DNA of 37,600 nt from Paludibacteraceae bacterium (GCA_017551675.1 JAFZLC010000008.1:1-37600), one strand, 5' to 3'. Shown: positions 7,828 to 16,735, counted from the first letter of the stretch. The notes: generated by a model from the sequence alone, not told the origin. Numbers and translations: made by a program.

Positions 7828-8673
7828 ATGAAGGTTTACAAAACAGTTTTAGGCCTTTCCAATGCATTGGAAAAGTACCGCAAAGAGGGCAAAAAAATTG
7901 GATTTGTCCCTACTATGGGTGCCTTACACAATGGTCACCTATCCTTAGTGAAAAAATGTGTTGCTGAAAACGACGTATGTGTCGTGAGCGTATTTGTCAA
8001 CCCTACTCAATTCAACAACAAAACGGATCTCGAGAAATATCCTCGTACGGTTGATGCTGACGTGAAACTACTTAAAAGTGTAAACTGCACCATCGCCTTT
8101 GTTCCTTCTGTCAAACAAGTATATCCTAAACCTGATAAGCGTCAATTTAACTTCGCACCACTCGACCAGGTGATGGAGGGTCCTTCTCGTCCGGGTCACT
8201 TCAACGGTGTGGCTCAAGTTGTTAGTCGCTTCTTCGATATCGTAAAACCTCAAAAGGCTTATTTCGGAGAGAAAGATTTCCAACAACTTGCCATCATCCG
8301 CGAAATGGTAAAACAACTTAAATTGCCTATCGAAATCGTTGGATGTCCTATCGTCCGCGAAGCCAGTGGATTGGCCCTTAGTAGCCGTAACGCTCGTCTC
8401 TCCGCGTCAGAAAAAAAGACTGCTGTCAAAATATCTAAGGCTTTATTCGAAAGCGTCGATATGATGAAGACAAAAAGCGTTGAAGAGGTGAAGAACTGGG
8501 TGATCAACAAAATCAACGAAGACCCTATCCTTAATGTGGAATATTATGAAATCGTAGACTCTCTAACACTTCAAAGTGTTAGCAAATGGTCCGACTCTAA
8601 ATACATCACAGGATGTATCACCGTCTACTGCGGTGAGGTAAGACTGATTGATAATATCCAATACAAGAAATAA
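7828..8673 (+). CDS. panC: Pantothenate synthetase (pantoate--beta-alanine ligase)
   Basis: A 281-residue cytoplasmic enzyme that joins pantoate and beta-alanine with ATP to make pantothenate. Class-I nucleotidyl-transferase landmarks are clear: [12 protein letters not shown] with HxGH at 34-37, [11 protein letters not shown], the pantoate-binding segment [16 protein letters not shown] (147-150) and the KMSKS-equivalent LALSSRN (185-188). The length is normal. It is followed after 6 bases by panD, which supplies the beta-alanine, so the two form an operon. A weak -7-like TTTCCTTTG lies at about 7749-7757. Confidence 0.97.
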   Translation: MKVYKTVLGLSNALEKYRKEGKKIGFVPTMGALHNGHLSLVKKCVAENDVCVVSVFVNPTQFNNKTDLEKYPRTVDADVKLLKSVNCTIAFVPSVKQVYPKPDKRQFNFAPLDQVMEGPSRPGHFNGVAQVVSRFFDIVKPQKAYFGEKDFQQLAIIREMVKQLKLPIEIVGCPIVREASGLALSSRNARLSASEKKTAVKISKALFESVDMMKTKSVEEVKNWVINKINEDPILNVEYYEIVDSLTLQSVSKWSDSKYITGCITVYCGEVRLIDNIQYKK

Positions 8674-8679
8674 TCGCTT

Positions 8680-9033
8680 ATGCAAGTTCAACTGTTAAAA
8701 TCAAAAATTCACCGAGTAACCGTCACGGAAGCTGACTTAAATTACATTGGCAGTATCACCATCGATGAGGAATTGATGGAAGCTGCCAACATCCTCCAAA
8801 ACGAGAAAGTCTTCATCGTCAACAATAACAACGGCGAACGATTGGAGACTTACGCCATCAAAGGTGAACGAGGATCTGGCGTCATCTGCCTCAATGGTGC
8901 CGCTGCTAGAAAGGCAGCTCCAGGTGACATCATCATCATCATGGCTTTCGGCATTATGGACTACGAGGAAGCTAAGACATTCAAACCAACTGTCATCTTC
9001 CCCGACACAGCAACAAACAAGCTGATAAAATGA
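8680..9033 (+). CDS. panD: Aspartate 1-decarboxylase
   Basis: A 117-residue pyruvoyl enzyme converting L-aspartate to beta-alanine for pantothenate synthesis. The self-cleavage site is Gly24-Ser25 in NYIGSITID, which generates the pyruvoyl group on the alpha chain. Other landmarks are [24 protein letters not shown] and [17 protein letters not shown]. It lies directly behind panC. A perfect bidirectional terminator follows. Confidence 0.97.
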   Translation: MQVQLLKSKIHRVTVTEADLNYIGSITIDEELMEAANILQNEKVFIVNNNNGERLETYAIKGERGSGVICLNGAAARKAAPGDIIIIMAFGIMDYEEAKTFKPTVIFPDTATNKLIK

Positions 9034-9059
9034 GTTAATCAAAGAGACGATATGTAAAA

Positions 9060-9091
9060 AAAAGAGACGATGTACGCACATCGTCTCTTTT
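9060..9091. terminator. Bidirectional intrinsic terminator between panD and the lipoprotein gene
   Basis: AAAAGAGACGATGT (9060-9073) and ACATCGTCTCTTTT (9078-9091) form a perfect 14-bp stem with loop ACGC. It has T residues on the plus side and eight A residues (U on the minus strand) on the other, so it can stop transcripts from both directions. A partial copy of the left arm (AAAGAGACGATATGT) lies just upstream at 9041-9055. Confidence 0.92.
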
Positions 9092-9117
9092 GCTTTCTAT
9101 ATCTATTACAAAATTGG

Positions 9118-9744
9118 TTATTTCAATTTTATCGTCTTGATAATATCATTGCACTCTTCGTAAGCGGTTGCCGAACTAATGTCATCCAACACACTCACCA
9201 TAGCGCCATAAATCACTCCATTGTGATAGGACATATACAAATCTCTCTTTCCTGTATGTCTGCTACGAGATCCACCCAATATGGCCTGCAAATAGAAACA
9301 TGGATATCCATTCACTACCGAACTCGTATATTCAGGTACCGAAGAATAATCTACTGTCAACAAATTCTCAAACACTTTCTTTCTATACTGTATAATGAAA
9401 TTCGTTGCATCCTCTTCTGATGTAGGTTGATACAAGAAACGCAAAAGATAAATACTTGTTGGATAAGACACCTGTCCGGTCTCAGCATTCACAATCGAGT
9501 CCTTTTTCAATGCTAACGTCACCACACTAGCAGAATCACCCAATACCGTAGCATCCAAATAATTATTCGTCCATTCATCAACAGGACAAATCACTGATAT
9601 GCCATACTTATCGTTTACCTTCACATGATCTGGATCTACGACATCTTCTGGTCTGACGTTGTTATTTCCTTCCTCCTCTTTCTGACAAGAAACGAACATG
9701 GAAGTAAAAATGGAGAGAATTAACAAATAAAAAATTTTTTTCAT
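9118..9744 (-). CDS. Lipoprotein of unknown function
   Basis: From the ATG at 9744 this is a 208-residue protein, MKKIFYLLILSIFTSMFVSC, with a lipobox Cys20 and a charged KEEEGN linker suitable for export to the outer membrane. An alternative ATG at 9753 adds MGI and is less typical. The mature part has alternating strands (YGISVICPVDEW, SVVTLALKKD, YPTSIYLLRFLYQP, YPCFYLQAIL, DLYMSYHNGVIYGAMVSV) and resembles small sandwich domains, but I do not recognise the family. It is convergent with panD and shares the bidirectional terminator. Confidence 0.75.
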   Translation of the reverse strand: MKKIFYLLILSIFTSMFVSCQKEEEGNNNVRPEDVVDPDHVKVNDKYGISVICPVDEWTNNYLDATVLGDSASVVTLALKKDSIVNAETGQVSYPTSIYLLRFLYQPTSEEDATNFIIQYRKKVFENLLTVDYSSVPEYTSSVVNGYPCFYLQAILGGSRSRHTGKRDLYMSYHNGVIYGAMVSVLDDISSATAYEECNDIIKTIKLK

Positions 9745-9812
9745 GATACCCAAATTTTATATATAAACACACTAATAAAAATAAATACACATTAAAATAT
9801 ATCACTTGAAAG

Positions 9813-9896
9813 TGCCCAAGATGAGATTCGAACTCACACGCCGAAACCGGCACTACCCCCTCAAAGTAGCGTGTCTACCAATTCCACCACCTGGGC
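9813..9896 (-). tRNA. tRNA-Leu(GAG)
   Basis: The minus strand folds as a class II tRNA. The acceptor GCCCAGG pairs with CTTGGGC, followed by discriminator A. The D-loop contains AATTGGTAGACACG, the anticodon stem-loop is CTACT-TTGAGGG-GGTAG with anticodon GAG, a variable arm follows, and the T-loop is GTTCGAATC. CCA is not encoded. Confidence 0.95.
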
Positions 9897-9933
9897 AAAA
9901 AAAATTGACAGGTTCAACTGTCAATATAAGGAG

Positions 9934-10006
9934 AGCGAAAAACGGGACTCGAACCCGCGACCCCAACCTTGGCAAGGTTGTGCTCTACCAACTGAGCTAT
10001 TTTCGC
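9934..10006 (-). tRNA. tRNA-Gly(GCC)
   Basis: The minus strand reads GCGAAAATAGCTCAGTTGG and so on. The acceptor GCGAAAA pairs with TTTTCGC, with discriminator T as usual for bacterial tRNA-Gly. The anticodon stem-loop is CAACC-TTGCCAA-GGTTG with anticodon GCC. The gene is 73 bases, 37 bases upstream of tRNA-Leu in the same transcript. Confidence 0.96.
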
Positions 10007-10082
10007 ATATTTATCAAAAGCGACTTTCTCACCAGCTTTGCTCATTTCCTTGCCAAGGTTGGAAACCTTATTTATTTCTTGG

Positions 10083-10118
10083 GGCAAGGTTGTGCTCTAC
10101 CAACTGAGCTATTTTCGC
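10083..10118 (-). pseudogene. Partial duplicate of tRNA-Gly (5' half)
   Basis: The 36 bases on the minus strand from 10118 are identical to the first half of tRNA-Gly through the anticodon (GCGAAAATAGCTC to ACCTTGCC), then diverge. No T-arm or 3' acceptor strand follows. The spacing from the intact gene is 112 bases. The downstream bases can instead pair CCTTGCC with GGCAAGG. Confidence 0.85.
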
Positions 10119-10177
10119 ATAATTTTCTTCAACAAGTTTAATCTGCACGTCTGCACGATTATTTCTCATTTGCGTTG

Positions 10178-10208
10178 CAAAGGTATAACAAAAATTGATT
10201 CCGACAAA
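10178..10208 (-). promoter_or_regulatory. Vegetative promoter of the tRNA-Gly/tRNA-Leu operon
   Basis: On the minus strand TTTG (10205-10208), 19 bases, then TACCTTTG (10178-10185) followed by CAACG. The spacing is ideal. It lies upstream of the tRNA-Gly half-copy, so the fragment is transcribed first. Confidence 0.8.
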
Positions 10209-10262
10209 ATTTAGCAAGAGAATTTTAGCATAAATTTAGCATACTTTTTGTCTTTTATATCA

Positions 10263-11396
10263 TCATGACATTCTGCTCTTATAATCAGAATAATCAAATT
10301 CTCTCAATTTCAACAATTTATCTTCCTTCGTCCACAAATACAAAGCTGGATGAGAAATTCCATTGAACATTGTTGTCTTCACCGTTGTATAATGAATCAT
10401 ATCCATCAAAACGATCTTTTCGCCTATTTGCAACTCATGGTCGAAGCTCCAATCGCCGTAGAAATCGCCCGACAGACAACTGTTTCCACCCATTCTGTAA
10501 GTGTATGCACCACCCTCCACTGCCGATAAGATGGCTGGCTGATAAGGCATCTCCAAACAGTCTGGCATGTGACATGCAAACGAGACATTCAGAATGGCGG
10601 TTTTTATACCATGATTTTCTACGATATCAACCACTTTGGAAACCAACTCTCCCGTCTGCCATGCAAAGGCACTACCTGGCTCCAATATCACCTGCAACCA
10701 TGGATAACGCGAACGGAAAGCCGTCAGCACCTTTATCAGATGCTCTACATCATAGTCTGCCCGCGTCATCAAATGGCCACCGCCAAAATTGATCCATTTA
10801 ATCTGTTTGAAATATTTAGAAAACTTCTCCTCCACCACCGCCAACGTACGCTCTAAATCATACGATGTTGATTCACATAACGTATGGAAATGAAGTCCTT
10901 CAATGCCTTCTGGCAACTTCTCGCCCAACAGATCAACCACGACACCCAAGCGCGAACCGGGTGCACACGGATTATATAAATCAGTCTCCACATCCGAAAA
11001 CTCAGGATTAACACGCAATCCGCATGAAATGGGGTGCGACACCTTCTTGGTCTCCGGATAGAAACGAGAAAACTGTGTCAATGAATTAAAGGTGATGTGA
11101 CTACTGCACTGTGCTATCTTAGGGAACTCCTCCTCGGTATAGGCTGGCGAATAGGTATGCGCCAGATTCCCCATCTCTTCAACCGCAAGACAAGCCTCCG
11201 AAAGGGAACTTGCCGTTGAATAAGGGATATATTCACGAACGATAGGGAAAACCTTCCACAAGGCAAACGCCTTGAAGGCAAGGATAATCTCCACTCCCGC
11301 CCTATCCTTTACCGATTTTATTAAGGACAGATTGCGTCTAAGACGAACCTCATCCACCACATAGGCGGGTGCGGGCACTTGTGCATAGTCGATCAT
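10263..11396 (-). CDS. nspC: Carboxynorspermidine decarboxylase
   Basis: A 377-residue PLP-dependent fold III (alanine-racemase-like) decarboxylase. It converts carboxyspermidine or carboxynorspermidine to spermidine or norspermidine in the aspartate-semialdehyde-dependent polyamine pathway. The PLP lysine is Lys42 in ILAFKAFALWKVFP. Further landmarks are LHFHTLCES, WINFGGGHLMTR, LEPGSAF and the second-subunit region GNSCLSGDFYGDW with the catalytic Cys. It lies 12 bases behind lysC on the same strand, linking aspartate-pathway flux to polyamine formation. The partner carboxynorspermidine synthase gene is not in this window. Confidence 0.95.
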   Translation of the reverse strand: MIDYAQVPAPAYVVDEVRLRRNLSLIKSVKDRAGVEIILAFKAFALWKVFPIVREYIPYSTASSLSEACLAVEEMGNLAHTYSPAYTEEEFPKIAQCSSHITFNSLTQFSRFYPETKKVSHPISCGLRVNPEFSDVETDLYNPCAPGSRLGVVVDLLGEKLPEGIEGLHFHTLCESTSYDLERTLAVVEEKFSKYFKQIKWINFGGGHLMTRADYDVEHLIKVLTAFRSRYPWLQVILEPGSAFAWQTGELVSKVVDIVENHGIKTAILNVSFACHMPDCLEMPYQPAILSAVEGGAYTYRMGGNSCLSGDFYGDWSFDHELQIGEKIVLMDMIHYTTVKTTMFNGISHPALYLWTKEDKLLKLREFDYSDYKSRMS

Positions 11397-11408
11397 ACGC
11401 CAATCGGT

Positions 11409-12794
11409 TTATTTTGTTACACAAAGTGCATTGTTCAATGCAACGATGGCTGCAGAATAGTCTTTTCTTTCTATGACAAACTGCATATTCACTTGTCGCA
11501 AAGATTGCGCGAAACATTCGATGTTGATATTGTTGTCGCACAATGCCTTAGCAGCCTTGTACAAGAATCCTGGATGTGCAATGTTCGTACCCATACAACA
11601 TACGATAGCTACATCCTTGACTGTCACCTGATAGAATTTCTCAGACAACTCCTCAATCAAACCTTTTGATTTAGGTTTGTCCCAAATCACCATCGTGATG
11701 CTATTTGCATTGGTGGATTTCAAGATATAACTAACATCATGTTTCTCAAATACTTGCATAATACGAAGATCGAAACCTACTTCACCTACCATCATAGGGT
11801 CGTGAACCTCAACAGCCAATACTTTATCTGTACCAGAAACAATCTCAATACGAGATTTCTCTGCTACATAGTTCTTAGAGATCAAAGTACCAGGATGCTC
11901 TGGTTCAAAGGTATTTTTAATACGGATATTGATTCCTGCCAATTCCAATGGCTTAGATGCTTTCGGATGGATAGCTTCCATACCTACATCAGCCAACTGA
12001 TCAGCCACCATGAAATTAGTGTTACCTACGATAATAGAATTCTCCTTTCCTACCAATTTAGGGTCGGCTGAAGACAAATGGAACTCTTTATGGATAACTG
12101 CCTCATCAGCCTTTACATCAACCGCGATTTTTGAGAAGGTAACCTCAGAATATCCACGGTCAAAAGCACGCATAATACCTTCTGTACCCTTTGTGTAACC
12201 TGTTGCCACACACAAAGTCTTGGAGAAATCGATTCCCTCAAATGCTTTATGGATACGTTGGTCTATTGTCAACGCCTCAGAGTCATCAAAACCACAAAGG
12301 TCGATGAACTTGGCATTGATACCATTGTTCTTAATAATATTCACAGAGTTGAATGCTGAATGAGCCTCACCAATGGAAGACAAAATCTCGCGAGCTGCCA
12401 AATAAAGGTCCTTTCTATCAACATATCCCGAAGCCAAAACATTGTGCATAGAACGCAAGAAGCTCTTCGCCTTCTCAATACGATTGATGACAAACTCATC
12501 TGCCACTTTCTGATCCAACTTTATCTCCTCATAATTACGGTTCAAAGCAATCAGTTTCTGACAAAGCTCATCTAAGGAAGCTTCGTAATTATCATCATTC
12601 AAGAATTTCACATAGATACCAGGTTCTCCTGTTTTCTTATGTTCCAACAACCAGTTTGTTACATTGTTATAAGCAGATACAACGAATATACGGTTATACA
12701 TCTCTGCTCCACTTCTTTTCCCGATGATAATATTGTTCAAGACGTCCTTGAACTGCGACATGGAGGTTCCTCCAATTTTTTCTACTGTTAACAT
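11409..12794 (-). CDS. lysC: Aspartate kinase
   Basis: A 461-residue monofunctional aspartokinase phosphorylating L-aspartate, the first step toward lysine, threonine, methionine and aspartate semialdehyde. The kinase N-terminus has KIGGTSMSQ (residues 6-14). The middle carries CVATGYTKGTEGIMRAFDRGYSEVTFSKIAVDVKADEAVIHKE, where TGYTKGTEG replaces the common GFxGxxxxG. Two ACT domains fill the C-terminus (IEIVSGTDKVLAVEV and VTVKDVAIVCCMGTNIAHPG). It is a divergent Bacteroidales-type enzyme. It heads an operon with nspC; the promoter is at 12835-12842. Confidence 0.93.
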   Translation of the reverse strand: MLTVEKIGGTSMSQFKDVLNNIIIGKRSGAEMYNRIFVVSAYNNVTNWLLEHKKTGEPGIYVKFLNDDNYEASLDELCQKLIALNRNYEEIKLDQKVADEFVINRIEKAKSFLRSMHNVLASGYVDRKDLYLAAREILSSIGEAHSAFNSVNIIKNNGINAKFIDLCGFDDSEALTIDQRIHKAFEGIDFSKTLCVATGYTKGTEGIMRAFDRGYSEVTFSKIAVDVKADEAVIHKEFHLSSADPKLVGKENSIIVGNTNFMVADQLADVGMEAIHPKASKPLELAGINIRIKNTFEPEHPGTLISKNYVAEKSRIEIVSGTDKVLAVEVHDPMMVGEVGFDLRIMQVFEKHDVSYILKSTNANSITMVIWDKPKSKGLIEELSEKFYQVTVKDVAIVCCMGTNIAHPGFLYKAAKALCDNNINIECFAQSLRQVNMQFVIERKDYSAAIVALNNALCVTK

Positions 12795-12834
12795 ATATTG
12801 ACTTCTTTTTTATTATGCAAAATAAACCAAGGTG

Positions 12835-12842
12835 CAAAAGTA
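12835..12842 (-). promoter_or_regulatory. -7 box for the lysC-nspC operon
   Basis: On the minus strand TACTTTTG followed by CACC matches TAnnTTTG, 41 bases before the lysC ATG. The -33 element is weak. Confidence 0.6.
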
Positions 12843-12896
12843 CGAAAAAACATATTATTAACCTAAGATAAGGCAACTTAAAACTAATTTTTTATT

Positions 12897-13814
12897 CTAA
12901 TTGTGCAAGACACTTTTCCATACATACTTCACATCCATATTTATCCATATATCTGGCATATTTTCAACTTTCCGTAACATATCATCATCTCCAATTGTTT
13001 CTGCTGTTTTTCTCACCTCTTCTTGCAACATTAACGTGCTTGCTTTAAATGACATCTTTTTGGGCAAATAAATTTTGTCTGCAATTTTCTCAAATTCTAC
13101 TTTCAGCGTATTCGAATCTATTTTTATCAATAACCAACTGTCACTTGTTATCCATACATCCATCTTCATGGTGTATCCTTTCTGTTGTTTCGTTCCTCGA
13201 CATACGTATATAGAAACATCATCTTGTTGAATAGTAGAAATCAATGACCACTGCATTTCATCTACTTGTTTTTTAACATTTTTACTATCAAAATTAAATA
13301 GTCCAAGAACTTTTGTATCATCTTCATCTGGTAATAACGTCTTTATTTCTTTCTGTGTCAAAGACACATTGCAACTATCCAGTTTAGCGTTCAATCCTTT
13401 TTCCGTTTTTCCATCATAGGTTAAATCTTGTGACACTTGGGCAGAAAGTGTTGGATGATCGAAGAAAAGGTTCACCAACTTTCGATATCTTGAAAACAAC
13501 AAGGCTATTTTGGCAATTCGTTTCCACTTTTTGGGTACTTCATTAATGTTTTGACTATAGCGACGAACCTCTGATGCCTGATAACTCTTTATTCTACCGA
13601 TATTTTTTTTGTTATTTTCAATCATCTTCATTATGATCATTTTAGCAGATTTCACGCTATCGGTTACGATAACCTGTGGCAACAAAGTTTCATCCATCAA
13701 AGAATCTTCATAGCTCTCAAAGAGATTCTCATTCTCCTGAGCACAAACGAATGAGAACGGCAACAGGAACAAAGCAAAAATGAAAATTTGTTTTACAAAA
13801 TTAGTAGGACTCAT
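12897..13814 (-). CDS. Secreted/periplasmic protein of unknown function
   Basis: The frame opens at 13862, but the Met at 13814 begins MSPTNFVKQIFIFALFLLPF, a classical signal peptide ending VCAQ, so I choose it (305 residues). The mature part starts with an acidic segment, then AKMIIMKMIENNKKNIGRIKSYQASEVRRYS, which resembles the start of the repeat found in Bacteroidota DUF5686-type surface proteins. Strands such as DVSIYVCRG, MKMDVWITSDSWLLIKIDS and VEFEKIADKIYLPKKMSF recall LolA-like outer-membrane carrier folds. Neither assignment is firm. It is followed at 102 bases by lysC on the same strand, but lysC has its own promoter. Confidence 0.72.
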   Translation of the reverse strand: MSPTNFVKQIFIFALFLLPFSFVCAQENENLFESYEDSLMDETLLPQVIVTDSVKSAKMIIMKMIENNKKNIGRIKSYQASEVRRYSQNINEVPKKWKRIAKIALLFSRYRKLVNLFFDHPTLSAQVSQDLTYDGKTEKGLNAKLDSCNVSLTQKEIKTLLPDEDDTKVLGLFNFDSKNVKKQVDEMQWSLISTIQQDDVSIYVCRGTKQQKGYTMKMDVWITSDSWLLIKIDSNTLKVEFEKIADKIYLPKKMSFKASTLMLQEEVRKTAETIGDDDMLRKVENMPDIWINMDVKYVWKSVLHN

Positions 13815-14011
13815 ATCTCTCGTAAATTTCTTCCAAAGGTATATCCAAATATTATCTTTCAAAACTTTTTCTGTCTAATTACGAAGATATGATAAATATA
13901 GAGGTATGCACACCCGTTGCGGCACACTGAACGACGAAGGGGTGAACATAATCCCATGGGTACCATCAATGAAAACATACGCAAACAAACTAAAAACCCA
14001 AAAACATTTCA

Positions 14012-14019
14012 TATCTTTG
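14012..14019 (+). promoter_or_regulatory. -7 box for the beta-lactamase-family gene
   Basis: TATCTTTG matches the TAnnTTTG consensus 44 bases before the ATG; no clear -33 is seen. Confidence 0.5.
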
Positions 14020-14063
14020 TCATATTCTTGGAAAACAATTAACAAAACACAAAATATAAATCT

Positions 14064-15425
14064 ATGAAGCATAAGTTGTTTCTTCCCTTGATAGCTGCCA
14101 CATTATGTGGACAAATGTTTATTTCGTGCAGTAAAACTGAACCTGTATCGACAAAGTCAATCAAAGATTCCACATTGGTAAACCTTAACACCTACTTCGA
14201 CTCCATCGCTCCTCGCTGCATGGGATCCATACTGATCACCCAAGGCGATTCCGTGATTTACAAAAGGAGTATGGGCTATGCCGACATTGAGGCCCAAGTG
14301 CCTATCACCGACACCACCCTTTTTAAAATCGGTTCCATCACGAAATCATTCACCGCTTTGCTCACACTTAAGACTATCGAGGCGGGTAAACTTTCGCTGG
14401 ACGACACTCTTAGCAAGTTCTTTCCAAACGTAACTATTCCAAATGCCGACAGAATCACCATCTTCCAACTGCTTCACCACCGAAGCGGAATCCAAGATTA
14501 TGGGAACGATATAGAAGGCGCCTTATTAGAATTAGGTCAACAGCCACAGACAAAAGAGCAGATGCTGGCGCGATTCTCCCAACTCAAAACCAACTTTGAA
14601 CCTAATGCGGCATATAGATATTGCAACACCGGATATGTGTTGCTGGCTTACATTCTGGAACAGGTAAATGACAAAAGCTACGCGGAGTTGGTGAAGGAGC
14701 AAATTGCAGAGCCTCTCGGACTGACACATACATACAGTCTGTCAGATTCAATCAGCACTAAATCATACAGATACGATGAAAATTGGCAAGTCGCACCTCT
14801 ATGTCATCCATCAGTCTGTTACGGTACCGGAGATATTGTTTCCAATGCGAAAGAGTTAAGCAAATACGCTTATGCGCTCGGAACAGGTTTCTTCGGGAAG
14901 GATATTCTTGCACAAATGACCAATTTCATTGATGGATATGGAATGGGATTGTTTAGTATGGAAATGTTTGGTATACCAAGCGAAGATGGCAAATTACACT
15001 TTTACCATGGAGGTCTAATCGAAGAATACTACTCATGTATGAAGTATGACGACGGACAAGTCACCATCGCATTGTTCAATGGATTAGGAATCGACCATTC
15101 CGCCCTTCAATGGTACATAAACTCCATTCAAAATGGAGATAAGGTTTACATTCCTAGCTTGCATTTTATGACATTAGACAGTCTGCAAATAAACGAGTAT
15201 GTCGGTGAATATATTTGCGACAATGACACATTAAGCATGACAAACAACGGCAAATATCTTATAACCGAATCGTTAGGTGCTCCATGGCCGATAAAATTCG
15301 AGGCAAGTACCAAGGATTTCTTCCGAAGTCTTGAATTCGATATAGACCTAACGTATAACGCCACCAGAGATTCAATCCAATTCCGCATGGGAGGAGATAA
15401 TCTAATTTTTGTGAAGAAGAAATGA
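14064..15425 (+). CDS. Beta-lactamase-family (class C fold) serine hydrolase lipoprotein
   Basis: A 453-residue lipoprotein (lipobox FISC, Cys22) with a full class C beta-lactamase/DD-peptidase-like domain from about residue 35 to 370. The catalytic tetrad motif is SITK (Ser91, Lys94), the second motif YCN (186-188) and the third HGG (315-317). A short C-terminal beta domain (about 375-453, INEYVGEYIC) is the common lipocalin-like tail of these hydrolases. Members include esterases and peptidases, and most are not true beta-lactamases, so resistance should not be inferred. The domain call is secure; the substrate is unknown. Confidence 0.9.
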   Translation: MKHKLFLPLIAATLCGQMFISCSKTEPVSTKSIKDSTLVNLNTYFDSIAPRCMGSILITQGDSVIYKRSMGYADIEAQVPITDTTLFKIGSITKSFTALLTLKTIEAGKLSLDDTLSKFFPNVTIPNADRITIFQLLHHRSGIQDYGNDIEGALLELGQQPQTKEQMLARFSQLKTNFEPNAAYRYCNTGYVLLAYILEQVNDKSYAELVKEQIAEPLGLTHTYSLSDSISTKSYRYDENWQVAPLCHPSVCYGTGDIVSNAKELSKYAYALGTGFFGKDILAQMTNFIDGYGMGLFSMEMFGIPSEDGKLHFYHGGLIEEYYSCMKYDDGQVTIALFNGLGIDHSALQWYINSIQNGDKVYIPSLHFMTLDSLQINEYVGEYICDNDTLSMTNNGKYLITESLGAPWPIKFEASTKDFFRSLEFDIDLTYNATRDSIQFRMGGDNLIFVKKK

Positions 15426-15438
15426 TAAAAAACAAATA

Positions 15439-15470
15439 TTTGTATTTCCCATTGAATCCATTTATTTTTG
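15439..15470 (+). promoter_or_regulatory. Vegetative promoter of the TonB-domain gene
   Basis: TTTG (15439-15442), 20 bases, then TATTTTTG (15463-15470), 26 bases before the ATG. Confidence 0.7.
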
Positions 15471-15495
15471 TCGAATAACAATAACACAATACACC

Positions 15496-15969
15496 ATGAA
15501 ACAATTAGCTTTATTAGGAATATCCACAATGCTGTGCTTCCCTATCTTTTCACAAGAAGAGAAAGTGGTAGAACAAGTTACAAATGAAAACACCAAACAA
15601 CCGACCACATCGGCAGGTTCTAACCAAACTGTCAACGAGGATGAGGAAGAATACGCCACCATTTTTGTAAAAGTGGAGAAAAAAGCAGAATTTCCGGGTG
15701 GAACTGCGGAATTAATAAGTTTTCTAAAAACGAATTTACAATACCCTCCAGAAGCAATAAAGGAAAAAATCCAAGGAAAAGTATTTTTGGAATTCGTCAT
15801 TCAAAAGAATGGAGAGGTCACTGATATTAGTGTAATAAGAGCTGTTCATCCTTTATTGGATGCTGAAGCTGTCCGCGTGGTAAAGCTGATGCCGAAATGG
15901 AAACCTGCTGAGGTAAACGGGAAAGCCGTCAGCTCTCGGTTCAGGCTACCAATATCATTCGGATTTTAA
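15496..15969 (+). CDS. Secreted TonB C-terminal-domain protein
   Basis: A 157-residue protein with a signal peptide (MKQLALLGISTMLCFPIFSQ), an acidic low-complexity linker and a TonB C-terminal domain (about residues 62-157). The landmarks are FPGGTAELISFLKTNLQYP, IQGKVFLEFVIQKNGEVTDI and LDAEAVRVVKLMPKWKPAEVNG. Full energy transducers have an uncleaved N-terminal anchor and a Pro-rich span; here the N-terminus looks cleavable, so a periplasmic binding role rather than proton-motive coupling is inferred. It has its own promoter, and the next lipoprotein gene follows 14 bases later, probably as an operon. Confidence 0.88.
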   Translation: MKQLALLGISTMLCFPIFSQEEKVVEQVTNENTKQPTTSAGSNQTVNEDEEEYATIFVKVEKKAEFPGGTAELISFLKTNLQYPPEAIKEKIQGKVFLEFVIQKNGEVTDISVIRAVHPLLDAEAVRVVKLMPKWKPAEVNGKAVSSRFRLPISFGF

Positions 15970-15983
15970 GTCCTATATAAAAC

Positions 15984-16670
15984 ATGAAACAATATAGCGT
16001 TTTTATTTGGGGGTTAGCATTCCTCTTCTTTAATATCGGATTAACAGCATGTTATGAGGAAGAGATAGAAGAGGAAGAACCAGTGATTTTCCATGAGTAT
16101 GTGGATCTTGGTTTACCGAGCGGACTAAAATGGGCCACCATGAATGTAGGTGCAGAAAGACCAGAAGACTATGGTTATTACTTTTCATGGGGAGAGGTAA
16201 CCGAAAAAGATATGTACGCCTGGAGTGAGAGTTCATACGAATATGATTATCATGAGGGCACACTATTATCGTTTGGAATTATAGACTCTTGCGGTAATCT
16301 CACTGATGACTATGATGCAGCCTCTGTGAATTGGGGTGACGGCTGGAGAATGCCAACAGAAAAAGAGTTTAAGGAACTCATTGATTGTTGTAACTGGGAG
16401 TGGACTAACGAGAATGGCGTAAATGGTTTTATCATATCAAGCAAAGCAGAAGGAAACACCAATTCGATTTTCCTTCCGGCAGGAGGTTTCAACAGTTATA
16501 AACTCACTAAAGTTGACGAAATATGCAGCTATTGGTGTGCTAATATTAGTGATAACGACTCACCATTCTATTCAACAACATTTCAAGGAAGTCCAGAGGA
16601 AAAAAAATTAGGCATAATCAATTTACGTTATACAGGACAAACCATCCGTCCGGTCATAAGAAAAAACTAA
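15984..16670 (+). CDS. Lipoprotein with Fibrobacter-major-paralogous-type domain
   Basis: A 228-residue lipoprotein: signal peptide, then a lipobox-like LTAC (Cys23) and a run of Glu residues (EEEIEEEEP). The body begins EYVDLGLPSGLKWATMNVGA and continues with YGYYFSWGE, WGDGWRMPTEKEFKELIDCC, IFLPAGGF, YWCANI and RPVIRKN. This is the widespread Bacteroidota domain related to the Fibrobacter succinogenes major paralogous domain, a C-type-lectin-like/sulfatase-modifying-factor-like fold. Surface exposure is inferred; the ligand is unknown. It lies 14 bases behind the TonB-domain gene. Confidence 0.82.
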   Translation: MKQYSVFIWGLAFLFFNIGLTACYEEEIEEEEPVIFHEYVDLGLPSGLKWATMNVGAERPEDYGYYFSWGEVTEKDMYAWSESSYEYDYHEGTLLSFGIIDSCGNLTDDYDAASVNWGDGWRMPTEKEFKELIDCCNWEWTNENGVNGFIISSKAEGNTNSIFLPAGGFNSYKLTKVDEICSYWCANISDNDSPFYSTTFQGSPEEKKLGIINLRYTGQTIRPVIRKN

Positions 16671-16735
16671 AATTCCCCACTCTTTCGTTCCACCTTTTCA
16701 TATCGACAAATATTCCAAAACAATAGACATCACAT

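Noticed and set aside
9041-9091. Repeated AAAGAGACGAT units considered as the start of a CRISPR-like or tandem array
   Set aside because: Only one partial direct copy exists; the rest is the two arms of the panD terminator.
13911-13944. CACCC...GGGTG inverted repeat in the divergent spacer before the beta-lactamase-family gene
   Set aside because: Only five paired bases with a 24-base loop; expected by chance.
14064-15425. Possible beta-lactam resistance gene
   Set aside because: The SxxK/YxN/HxG motifs are shared by many esterases and peptidases, and nothing in the context points to beta-lactam hydrolysis.
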